Source: Alviniconcha marisindica
Taxonomy: Eukaryota > Mollusca > Gastropoda > Provannidae
Direction of reading: 5' to 3'
DNA length: 64,000 nt
NCBI GenBank assembly: GCA_018857735.1
Contig: JABMCL010003147.1
Location: 330,001-394,000 of the forward strand
The translations under genes and the position numbers were made by a program. The notes under the pieces are model-generated. The model worked only from the letters and a program-made list of their open reading frames with translations, had not been told where the DNA came from and searched no databases. Position 1 is the stretch's first letter, and every line of letters starts with the position of its first letter. Shown piece after piece: positions 13,051 through 23,846 of this stretch.

Positions 13051-13855
13051 ATATGCCCGAAAAATATTATGTTAGTCCATGACGGTCATTTTTGTGCCAG
13101 TTTAAAGAAATTTTCATCATCCCTCCAAACAGACCAGATTTTTTTAAATCTCACTTCTACAAGTTCTTGAATTTCTGATCACAATCTACGAGCTACAACT
13201 TTGTTAACTGTTTGTTTATGAGTATATTTTGAACTGTGAATCAGACTTCTACTTCTGTCCTTTTTCATTAATTATTTATTTGTATTTGATTCTGGTATGT
13301 TCAGCATGGTTGACTTGATGATAGTGTCAAGTTACTACTTATGAGCTGATTCACCTTTATTGCACTGTGTACTTGTGTATGTGCCAGTGTAGCTGTGTGC
13401 CTTTCATGTATGTTTGTTAGTTGTGTATGTGGGGGGCTGGGGGTGGGGGGGGGGGGGAATGAGGTGAGACATTGCTATGTATTCATATTAAGTACATATT
13501 GTTTTTCTTTTTTTCTTTAGAAAATTAGATGTGTCAAAGAGGAAATAAATTCTGATACATATATCTATAGCTGTGAACAAGAGTGAGACAGAGAAAACGT
13601 CATACGGTATTCATATTAAGTGCAGTTTTAATTTTTTTAGTTGTGTTAAAGAAAGAAAAAAAATACACACACACACACACACACACATGATAGGTGCAAG
13701 AGTTGCTTATATGTTACACCAGAGAACATAACTTTGGTGTTGTTCCCAGCACCCAGCTAAATTCCCCAAGATGAGAAACCTGTGTCAATGTGGAATCATG
13801 TCAACACATAATATAGTTGCATGTCAGTGCCTGTTGTATGGAGACGTGCGCGCGC

Positions 13856-14096
13856 CACACACACACACACACACACACACCACACAGCACACACACACAC
13901 ACACACCACACACACACATACACACACCACACACACACAGTGAAACAAACAAACAAACAAAAAAGCACCAGTTGCCGGACATTGAAGCCGCCAACGCAGC
14001 GAATTCAAACTAACTTCGCCTTTGTATCTTCAGTTTAAACGATAGAGGCACTTAGTGGCAGAGACACTACAATGCACACATATACACACTCACACC

Positions 14097-14159
<63 letters not shown>

Positions 14160-14160
14160 C
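13856..14160. repeat. (CA)n microsatellites
   Basis: An interrupted CA tract at 13856-13941 and a pure CA tract at 14098-14159, separated by about 150 bp of non-repetitive DNA. Confidence 0.9.
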
Positions 14161-14329
14161 ACGCACATGTAGTGTCTCTGTAGAGAGAGAAAACAATTGA
14201 AACCAGATCGAGGAGCAGAGCGCTCCTGCAGTCGAAGGGACTGAAACGTAAATTGTCTCCCTTGTGCGTTGTCTCTCTGGAGAGATTGAGAATCGGTTGT
14301 TGTTGTTTTTGTGTGTTTTTTTCTTCTTT

Positions 14330-14380
14330 TTCTTGAAGTTATGCCCGGTCAACCATGATTGTTATATCTGCGCGAATATA
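14330..14380 (-). repeat. Mini-retroposon C, diverged copy
   Basis: Contains ttatgcccggtcaaccatga and ttgttatatc. The distal half of the outer stem is degraded. Confidence 0.5.
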
Positions 14381-14429
14381 GCTGAGAGGGGGGGGGGGAT
14401 TCACCAAATACCAAAGGCGTGTGATCTGG

Positions 14430-15420
14430 TGGTATTGAAATACATGAAATGTGGTGTACGTGATGTGAGATGTGGTATGGTGTGTTGTGCCGGAAATGTG
14501 GTTTGATGTGAAATATTGGTGAAATTTGGAATGTATAACACATTGCCATTGCATCTCGCACCTCATCACATCAAAGTTCCACCACATTTTACATTGCATC
14601 ATTCCACATCAAACACTGACCATCTCTCACATTGATTCCAAACCAAACCACATTCCATGCCACACGGCCACCATTCCTCACCATATCACACCAGCACCTC
14701 TCGCATCACTCTGTTCCACTTTGCAATACCATATTTCAAACCGCACCACTGATATTGGCTACATTATGCATCACGCCACATCTCGCATTGCATCCCATTT
14801 TACATTACGTTCCACATAACGCCACATTTCAGATCACACCATATATTGGCCACATTATGCATCACACCACGTTTTACACAACATAGTCGCTGAGTTGCAC
14901 CGCATTCCGCATCTTGCATAATTGCATCATTCCACCACATCTGACCGTGATATGGACACCCAATTCCACATCCCACTACCATGTTTCACGTAACATCACG
15001 AGTACACCACCACATTCTACATTCTACATCTCACCACTTACCACATCTCGCATAACTCCACTACCACGTATCACGCCGCGTCACAGCCCACACTACCTCA
15101 TTCCACATTGCACAACATTCCACATTCCACACGGCTACCTCATTCCACATCGCACAACATCCACATTCCACGCCACAGCCCACACTCTACCTCTTTCCAC
15201 ATCGCACAACATTCCACATTCCATGCCACAGCCCACACTCTGCCTCATTCCACATCGCACAACGTTCCACATTCCATGCCACAGCCCACACTCTACCTCA
15301 GTCATTCCACATCGCACGTTCCACATTCCATGCCACAGCCCCCACTCTACCTCATTCCACATCGCACAACGTTCCACATTCAGTCCTTGCCAGCACACAC
15401 ACACCAATCCATATTACACC
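14430..15420. repeat. Degenerate CCACATT-rich satellite
   Basis: About 1 kb of strand-asymmetric A/C/T-rich repeats. The first part is a loose mixture of cacattccac-like words. From about 15110 it resolves into five units of about 53 bp (attccacatcgcacaac then attccacattccatgccaca). Reading frames through it are artefacts of the repeat. Confidence 0.8.
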
Positions 15421-15459
15421 ACCACTTTCCATAACCCCATTCCAGTTTGAGAGACTCGA

Positions 15460-16020
15460 ACTCAGTAAGTATGGGTCATTCTCCTGAAAACTGGACCAAA
15501 GAGGGTGCCGCTTTCCCGATGAAATAAAAATTGAACTAAAACCTCAAACTTTTAAAACTACCACTATGTTTCTGATGTAATGTGTTTCAGTGGAGAAATA
15601 AGGGAAATGCCACAATGGGTGAATGCATCATTATTTCTTGTGCTGAGTCTTTTTTTAGTAAAAATCACGACATTTTCATGACCGCCATTTGTGACGTGGC
15701 CAAGGGAAGGTCAGTGATCGCAGATGTCTGGGATCGTTCATGATCATGAGTAAAAACAGGTTTCATGAGAAAGAAGTAGGCTAGTTCTTACATACAAATG
15801 ATATTTGGGTGGTGAAAAAGTACAACTTTATTCATTAAGTGCCAGAAAAAGTAATACCAGTTTGCCCAAACACTAATTTGTTTTGAGTGGTCATTTATAT
15901 AATCGTAACATTGCATACAAACGGGCTAAGAATGCCGAAGTGAACCTGCTGTGCAGGTGAAAACGACTGCTGCTTTTCATCTAGTTCTTTTTTTCTTCTC
16001 ACACCGTCATGCTTCACGTA
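15460..16020. other. No gene recognised
   Basis: AT-rich DNA with no credible coding ORF and no repeat identified. Confidence 0.4.
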
Positions 16021-16034
16021 GTCGCGCACAAACT

Positions 16035-16065
16035 TTTTTTCTTGGTGCTTTATGTCCACGGAGGA
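16035..16065 (-). mobile_element. Ultrashort SINE insertion (31 bp) with 10-bp target-site duplication
   Basis: Insert ttttttcttggtgctttatg then tccacggagga is flanked by cgcacaaact at 16025-16034 and 16066-16075. It matches the 3' end of element A plus a simple tail. Confidence 0.75.
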
Positions 16066-16079
16066 CGCACAAACTGTGG

Positions 16080-17990
16080 AGCCATCTGCTTTATGGCTGG
16101 GTTAGTGATTCAAGCACGGCGACTGACCGATTTAAATTGGTTTGCTCAGGTCAATTGAGTCAAAAGTGTTGCACACTAAGCCGGCAGTCGTTCTCATGGC
16201 CGGCTCTAGTTAAGAAACAACAACACGCGTGCACATACATACGCACGCACACATCAATAGTGGCATCGATTCATTATTGCAAGAATCGCACCATAGTTTT
16301 GTCCAAAGATTATTTTCAAAGTTGACGGTATAACGTGCAGTTAACAATGCTTGCTCAATGATGTTACTCAGTGAGAATCAGTGTCTATAGCGGCTGGTCT
16401 GTGACCAATATTTCCAGTCAAAGCGTCCTGTAGTTAATTCAGATGCTGCTGCAACACGCTTCGTCTTTGTGTGACATTTACTAGATATCGACTGGAATAA
16501 TACTAAATCGGAGCCATGTCACATTATTTCGCTCGGACGGGCTGGCCAAGCAGCTCTCACAAGTGGCTTGCTTCTTGGAAGATTGGAAGTGTTGAGGAGT
16601 CACGTGTGACAAGTTGTGGGGAATGGACTCCAGACTCAAAATAGATGTTTCACCATTTATTGGTTGTGAAGACAGCACGTGGCAACGAGGCGATTCTCCC
16701 GAACTTGTGGCTGAAATGCAGTCATGGACCCGGGCCAGTGGAACACTAAATCAAGATGGCTGCCACCTGCTGCACTCGCCTCTTATTTATATCAGCTGGG
16801 CGGACCACACGGACAGCACTGTCCAGCAAAATCTGTGCAGGCTGCCCGAGGCACTTCAAACTACTAGCCTCTTGTGTTTCTTCTAACTTTTGAATGGGCC
16901 CGAACTCAAAAAGTACTAAACACATTATAACATGGTTTAAAATGCCAAAAACTGCGGACCATTATCTTCTTATCTATCAAAAATTATCCTTGTTATCTAG
17001 TCTATCAGATAAAGCTACAATAAGATTAACTCTGTGAGCCCAGCCGTGGAACCGCATTCGCAGCAATTAACCTCAAATCAATTAACTACAACATGACCTA
17101 TGCCCCTAAACACTATTACAGGTTTGAACCTAGGGCCCTAAAATACACCAGACATTCACGCAGTCCTCCTACTTATTTACCTAAAAATCAAAAGAATAAG
17201 CCTGGATAACAAACACACACACCAAATTCGGCGCCAGACTCAAAGTTCTGCAACCGATTAAATCTGCAAATCCCAAATCCATCTAATCTAAGCCCTGTTC
17301 CTACTTCTATGAAATATTTTGAAAGTCTACATCATAAATACTAGCTATACAATTACAATAAATACCGAATTTCTGAAGTTTTACAAATTATAAATAAATA
17401 CGTCATTGCGGCTGTAAAGCCGGCAATCAAAAAACAAAATGGCCGCGAATATCGTCTGCTGCTATAATTTCGCCCACAAGCCAGGAATCTTGGTGTTACC
17501 AGTAGTTAGAAATAAAATTGGGAAAAAATACACAAAAACTAGCAGACTGTCACACACGGTTATTATTTTATTTTATTTTTAAACAAGTGAGTCCTAAATA
17601 GGTAATAAACCGTCTGTGTATTGAAATGATTCAGACTAACTGAAGCCGGAATGAAACTGCTGCGGCTCTGCCGCCCCCCTCCTTGTCCCCAACACAGACA
17701 CACTTTTTTTAACATTCAGCATACCATGCTGACAGTTCACAAAATACTTCCCGTGTGGGCGCCGTTTTACTGAATACCCGCTGTGTGTGTGTGTGTAGTG
17801 TGTCCGGCACAGACGGTGTGTCGTGTCACACTCCGAGCATCGCTTTCCGGCAGTGACCTTCCTTGAAGGAAGGATGTCGGTAAACCAGTGCTTGGAGTTT
17901 GTGTGTGTGTGTACTGTGAAGTTTCTTTGCTAGTCCGTCGTCTAGAGTGCATGTCGTGTGCAAGAAAGCGTGACTGAGGCATAAGCCGGA
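16080..17990. other. No gene recognised
   Basis: Mixed-composition DNA. The moderate ORFs at 16481-16886 on both strands have no domain I recognise and no splice context. Confidence 0.35.
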
Positions 17991-18002
17991 CCGGGCAGGG
18001 CC

Positions 18003-18108
18003 ATGACAAAGCCCTCGATGGGCGCCGAAGATCAGTTTGGAATGAAAGTTTTCAAGTTAAACCAGGCCGGCCGACGTGCTTGGACTATTGTTACTGATGC
18101 GTTCGGCT

Positions 18109-18110
<2 letters not shown>
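18003..18110 (+). CDS. Possible orphan 5' coding exon
   Basis: An ATG at 18003 in GC-rich context (gggccATGac) opens a non-repetitive reading frame starting MTKPSMGAEDQFGMKVFKLN. It remains coding-like for about 36 codons, then runs into the (AT)n tract at 18110. The upstream 250 bp are CpG-richer than the neighbourhood. No donor site with good consensus precedes the repeat, and no downstream exon is recognised. It may be a gene fragment or chance. Confidence 0.2.

Positions 18111-18165
<55 letters not shown>
18110..18165. repeat. (AT)n microsatellite in a palindrome
   Basis: About 55 bp of AT repeats flanked by ctcc and ggag, so the whole tract is self-complementary. Confidence 0.9.
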
Positions 18166-18166
<1 letters not shown>

Positions 18167-18739
18167 AGGGGTCCGGTCGGAAATTCAGTCCTGGGGCATT
18201 TTACTATACGCCATTTTATCAGTGTCAGTCACAACTGACGAATATCAGTAGAGTCAGTCATCAGAATCAGCCGAACAGGGTCACATAAAGCAAATAAACT
18301 CTTGAAATTTTCAACAGAAATTGAATTTTATCATACAGGGTGCGTCATGCTATGCGTATGCTCCTTTCAGACATTTGATCTAGATCTAATTTCCGACTGA
18401 GTATCCGTGCACGCTTCCGGCTGAGTGCTGGGTGATTGTCGGCAAAATAATCGATCGTGTACTGGACTCGCAGACTGAACTTGACGTGCCACGGCAATCC
18501 ATGGACCCGTATAGGTCCAGTCCATGGTGTAATCAAAGTCACTTTTGCTGCAAATAGGCTATTGGCTTCATTCGCAACATATGACCCTGTGGCAGTGATT
18601 CTGATGATATTTGTGGCCCAAAACAGCGTTTCAATGTCCCAGGACTCAAAGTTCATCTTGGCAGCTGCGCCACCGCATTAGCCAGGCCCTCAAAAGCTGA
18701 CCGGCCGTAATCTCATGCTCAAGGGGTTCCAGGCGAGAT

Positions 18740-18850
18740 CAAAAGATCAAGATCGAGATCTTAGAGGAGGGAGGTGGAGCTGGACCCTCAACTTAGCCCA
18801 GACTGAAGAGATCATGAGTAGGGAGGTGGAGTTGGGCTGAGAAAGCTGGA
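18740..18850. repeat. Short imperfect direct duplication
   Basis: The word gggaggtggagctgg and neighbouring gactgaagagatcat-like sequence occur twice, at about 18767-18790 and 18817-18838. Confidence 0.4.
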
Positions 18851-19499
18851 CTTCTTTTGCTTTGAGTTGTCCAAAGTTGTTCATCAACAGCGGTGCAACG
18901 AACATTGTCTTTGTGACTCTGTCCAAGCACAGCAGTTGAAACAGCAATTGCGCAGTGCACAAGTCGCTGGGCAATGGCGGGGGGACACCGCCTTAACACT
19001 TCCGGCATTGTTCTGGCGGCGGTCCACGGTCTCTCCGGTCTTTTTCGGGCGGTTTCCGCGGTCGAGCCTTCACTCTTGTCGTCCCCTTCCCACTCTGTCC
19101 CCGTCCCTAGTAGGCCATCTCGCCTCCGTGGACGTAAAGCAACTCGAAAGAAAGATCTCACGCTCAGCATATGGAAGAAGACGAAGAAAAAGAAGAATGA
19201 GACGATCTCTTCTACCAAGGGCAAGATTGTCGACTCGGAGCACACTCCAAGCAGTCTCGCTTGGCCGAACCCTGCCTCCACTAAACACTGCTGTGACTGC
19301 CAGGCTACCGTGCCACTGAATGAGCACTCAGTCTTATCTCCGGGCTTCTGACATCATCGACCGAAAAAATAAAAAATAAAAATATAATGATGATAAAGGT
19401 AATAATTGTCATAAGCACAATACTCATGTATAACAACTCTTTTATAGCGCTATATCCCGTGAAAACCGTGGCTCGGGGCGCGGCTGTACACTATTATAA

Positions 19500-19678
19500 T
19501 GATGATGAAGTGATGCTTTACGTCCTCAGATGTCAGTTGACATATTAGGGACAAGTTGTGACCAATGCCGAAGCACGGTGCAATAAATCTTTACGTCCAC
19601 GGAAACCAGAAGGCTCGTCAAGTTAGGACGGACAGTCCAGGACGTCCACCTCGACTCTCACACAGCTCCTGAACCATG
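19500..19678 (-). mobile_element. Full-length SINE-like element A with 12-bp target-site duplication
   Basis: 179 bp flanked by acactattataa at 19488-19499 and 19679-19690. On the reverse strand it begins at the cctgagctgtgtgag-like head (here ggttcaggagctgtgtgaga) and ends in ggacgtaaagcatcacttca plus a (cat)n-type tail. It contains two related hairpin modules in tandem: gtcctcagatgtcagttgac with attagggac, and gtccacggaaaccag with aggac. No poly(A) tail and no clear pol III A/B boxes are seen, so its promoter and parent RNA are unknown. Confidence 0.85.
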
Positions 19679-19912
19679 ACACTATTATAACAGATGATAT
19701 GACGAACTATACTGGGCCCGACTGCTTGTGAGAGTGACTCCCCCACTCTACCCCACTCCCCACCCCTTGCTGTTCTTTCTAAGATAAGCATCGACTGCTG
19801 TTTTCTTTTTCAATACTTGTCATATGAATTGGTCAGATGTTTTACTGCCTTATTTGCTGATTGTATGCTCATAATGTATACGCGATGTAAGCATCAGTCT
19901 CAGTGGCGCTGT

Positions 19913-20125
19913 GAACACGCCGGCTATGTTTTTTGTGGAAATTCTCATGTATAAAATGTCACTCACTCATTCATGCCTATATGTATATAAATGATGCCTG
20001 TAATTTTACATTTACTCATCAGTAGCTTAGCAAGGCCGGACTAGTTGTTAGACTAGGTTTTTGACTGAACCTAAACCTAATCCAGTTGTAAAATCAAAGT
20101 TTTCGAGTTTGAATTCAAGTTGCCT
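19913..20125 (+). repeat. Dispersed repeat family G
   Basis: Copy of the 6300 repeat that extends further 3', to tcaaagttttcgagtttgaa. Confidence 0.75.
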
Positions 20126-20593
20126 GTGACTTTTTGTGTGTCATAACGGTCACTATCACGGCACTGGACGATGCCGGGTCACTGAGTCAGTGTCATTACT
20201 GAGTAATTGTAGGGCAGTGGGTAGGGAAGTGAGGGAAGCAGGTTCGAAGCATGGATGAAGAGTCACAAGTCAGAGGTTGCTATAACATAACTTTTTATTT
20301 GCACCAACCAGGAAACAGCGTGTTGGAAAAGACGCAAGCAAACAAAACATTTAGAACATGAAAGCAAGTGTAAAGTCTAAACAACAGCAATTATATAAAG
20401 TAGTTTACCTGTAGGTTACTATAATACATGTTGGTAACTGTGACAAAATGATTAATTAGCAAGCACATGACTTATGTGCATGACTTGCACTTAAAACCCA
20501 TATCTCACAGTGTCGCAGTGAGTATACAAGAGACGGCCAGTCAATTAACTGATGAACTCCCAGTATATAATAGGATACAATAAAGTAACAGTG

Positions 20594-20761
20594 TTCAGGA
20601 GCTGTGTGAGAGTCGAGGTGGCCGTCCTGGGCTGTCCGTCCTAACGAGCCTTCTGGTTTCCGTGGACGTAAAGCTATATTGAACCATGCTTCGGCATTGG
20701 TCTCAGCTTGTCCCTAATATGTCAACTGACATCTGAGGACATTAAGCAACACTACCTACCT
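20594..20761 (+). mobile_element. SINE-like element A with 11-bp target-site duplication
   Basis: Runs from ttcaggagctgtgtgagagt to gaggacattaagcaac and a ctacctacct tail. Flanked by aagtaacagtg at 20583-20593 and 20762-20772. Confidence 0.85.
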
Positions 20762-21000
20762 AAGTAACAGTGAAAAATACGGATTACCAAGCTCATTCTT
20801 AACTAAACAGGAAGAGTGAGATAATGTTACAGCAGTTCCACTTAAGCACACAAAGAGACGGACAGTGACACGGGTGGCACTTGGGACCATGCCGTGAGCG
20901 GGAGGAACTTGGGTCATAAACTGACCGGCTCCAGCCTCGTCACGGTTACTCAACGCGTGTACAAAAGGGCTACAGCATGCCACTGTTCAGTGTTTTGAGT

Positions 21001-21070
21001 TCCTCAAAAGTTAAAATTTACATTAAAAGGTTTTTATTCGCATTTTAATGTAAATTTTAACTTTTGAGGA
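21001..21070. repeat. Perfect 28-bp inverted repeat (hairpin)
   Basis: Arms 21001-21028 and 21043-21070 are exact reverse complements (tcctcaaaagttaaaattta then cattaaaa), around a 14-nt loop. A miniature fold-back element or hairpin RNA gene are both possible. Confidence 0.85.
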
Positions 21071-21271
21071 AAACAAAATACAAATTTTAAGGCCACTAGG
21101 GCACCAAATTTTAGAATTCCTCCTAGGTCCTGACGTGAGTCCCCTCGATAGTGAGTCCCCAAAGTAAACTGTTCTATAGCCAACCAGTTTTGCTCGCAAC
21201 AGTTAGAATTAAGAGTTTCGTACAGTTTGTCCCTAATATGTCTCCAAGACATCCGAGGACATTAAGAATAA

Positions 21272-21338
<67 letters not shown>
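21272..21338. repeat. (CT)n microsatellite
   Basis: Pure CT repeat directly after a partial element A tail (gtccctaatatgtctccaag at 21229-21248, then gaggacattaag). Confidence 0.9.
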
Positions 21339-21343
<5 letters not shown>

Positions 21344-21842
21344 TCTGTGTTCAGTAGTTAAACTACCATGTGCGTCTTCGACGTTTTTAACTGTAAATAC
21401 TGTGTGTGCCGATTGTATATATTACATGTTGTGCAGCCTGCCGACGTAACCTTGCAAGTTTTTTTTAACCTGCAGCCCAGTTTTTAACTGTAAATAGTGG
21501 ACGATGATTTTTTAACCGGACCCCTAGTATGCTGCTCAGTTTTACGAGTGAATGCCCCAGTACAGCCAAGACGACCCAGCACCCTGACCCTAGTATTGAT
21601 CCGCAGGTGGACCTATCTCATCTCTCCCCTCACCTTTCCCCTTTTGTTCCAGCGACCTCATGTCCCGATCCAAATATTGATCCGCAAGTGGACCAAGCTT
21701 ACTTCGCTCCCCATCCCCTCCGTCTCCCCCATGATTTTAACTATTATATATCCAAGACAAGCCTACTTTATAGATTGTCCCTAATATGTTTTTAGCATCT
21801 GAGGACATTAAGCAAAAACAAACAAACAAACACTGTTCAGCA

Positions 21843-22656
21843 TAGTTCAGGATCTGTGTGAGTCGAGGTGGCCGTCCTGAGCTGTCCGTCCTAACGAGCC
21901 TTCTGGTTTCCGTGGACGTAAAGAATTATTGAACCGTGCTTCGGCATTGGTCACAACTTGTCCTAATATGTCAACTGACATCTGACGACATTAAGCATCA
22001 CTTCATCACTGTTCAGCACATAGTTCAGGAGCTGTGTGAGAGTCAAGGTGGCCGTCCTGGGCTGTCCGTCCTAACGAGCCTTCTGGTTTCCGTGGACGTA
22101 AAGCTATATTGAATCATGCTTCGGCACTCGTCACAGCTTGTCCCTAATATGTCAACTGACATCTGAGGACATTAAGCATCACTTCATCATCATCATCATC
22201 ATCACTGTTCAGCATAGTTCAGGAGCTGTGTGAGAGTCGAGGTGGCCATCCTGAGCTGTCCGTCCTAACAAGCCTTCTGGTGTCCGTGGACGTAAAGAAT
22301 TATTGAACCGTGCTTCGGCATTGGTCACAACTTGTCCCTAATATGTCAACTGACATCTGACGACATTAAGCATCGCTTCATCATCACTGTTCAGGAGCCG
22401 TGTGAGTGTCGAGGTGGCCGTCCTGGGCTGTCCGTCCTAACGAGCCTTCTGGTTTTTGTGGACATAAAGCTATGTTGAACCATGCTTCGGCATTGGTCTC
22501 AGCTTGTCCCTAATATGTCAACCGACATCCGAGGACATTAAGCGACACATAGCAGCAGCAGGATAATCCCTCATAGTTCAGGAGCTGTGTGAGAGTCGAG
22601 GTGGCCGTCCTGGGCTGTCCGTCCTAACGAGCCTTCTGGTTTCCGTGGACGTAAAG
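21843..22656 (+). repeat. Cluster of five tandem SINE-like elements A
   Basis: Copies at about 21843-21997, 22021-22179, 22214-22371, 22388-22543 and 22573-22656, all in the same orientation and 80-95% alike by eye. Linkers are simple (cat)n or cactgttcag words. The last copy is cut by gggcgattcagcgaagc, which also occurs at 60585. Confidence 0.9.
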
Positions 22657-22699
22657 CTATTGGGCGATTCAGCGAAGCGTCCACAATATTGAATGTATT

Positions 22700-23830
22700 G
22701 ACTTTCAGCAGTTACCTTGTGTCAGTATTTTATATTCCCAGTGTTTGTCTGGAAGGTTGTGTAGGAGTCTTTTGTCTTAGTACTGCTGTTATTTTACCAA
22801 TGCTGATTGGCAATTGTTCTGATATTTTTCTTCTTCTTTTCTTGTAAACAGGGTGAAAAATAAAACATAAAAAAAGAAAAAGACATAAATATACATCAAA
22901 ACTATAACAACTACGACTATAAGTACAGCAGGACAAAATGTTGGTGTTAGTGTTAGTCAGTGCATGAGAGATGCGTGGGAGAAAATCAAGTGTCCCATCC
23001 GCACGACTATTGCCACTCCGACTGCATCACCGGCCAGTTCGGGTACTCGCACAAAGATCCGGAAAGAGTTTACAAGCTAAGCACAGTGAGAGTCTGCACG
23101 CCCAAGACTCGGCCATACAAAAGCTGGATCAAAACAGAAATAACATGTCTCACAGTTTATACAATCACCCCTATGCACTAAATCACATTCAACTAGTAAA
23201 ATGAACATTCGAGTAAAATGAAGTAACATCTTCAAAGTGTTAGCCATAATACCACCGATTTCATGAAAAAGATCGGTAGGAAACTTACAAATAAGTTATG
23301 CCGCACAGAGATCTGCACGGTCGCACAAAGGAACCATACCCTACTGAGGGATAACCGTTTACATCGGCAAAGCATCACTCCAACTGAACATCCAACAATG
23401 GCAGCATAACATACTAGCTACATATCAGCTAACCAAGGTTAGCTGTATACATTTTGGAAACACCGGTCATCCTGTGGCATAAAGGCTAACCAAGGTTAGC
23501 TGCATACATTTTGGAAACACCGGTCATCCTGTGGCATAAAGGCATAACATTTGAACGCACAAACAATGTACACTGACGCCATGGCGGCTGCAACCAGGCG
23601 GCAATCTGACACCGAAATTACCCGCGTGTTCAAGAACCAAAATCAAGGCGCGTTGTGAACATGGTAACATTATAAACATACATTATTTACATCAATAAGA
23701 AACAATAGAATAACAAGCCATAGAAAAATGACTTACAGGCTCTCCCCTGAGATGAACACATGAACACCGGCCGCAACAGCAAGCAATCTGCCTCTGCAGG
23801 GACACTGGGGGGAAAGGGACGCCGCCGGCC
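22700..23830. other. No gene recognised; 54-bp tandem duplication
   Basis: The only structure seen is gctaaccaaggttagctg...gtggcataaa, a unit of about 54 bp present twice at 23433-23541. Confidence 0.5.
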
Positions 23831-23846
23831 AGCGCACAAATTTTAA

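Noticed and set aside
14914..15450. 178-codon plus-strand ORF
   Set aside because: Translation of the CCACATT-type satellite; internal peptide repeats follow the DNA repeat and no start or splice context supports it.
18793..19319. Overlapping 150- and 162-codon ORFs on opposite strands
   Set aside because: Open on several frames at once because of local GC content; includes a fragment of element A; no domain recognised.
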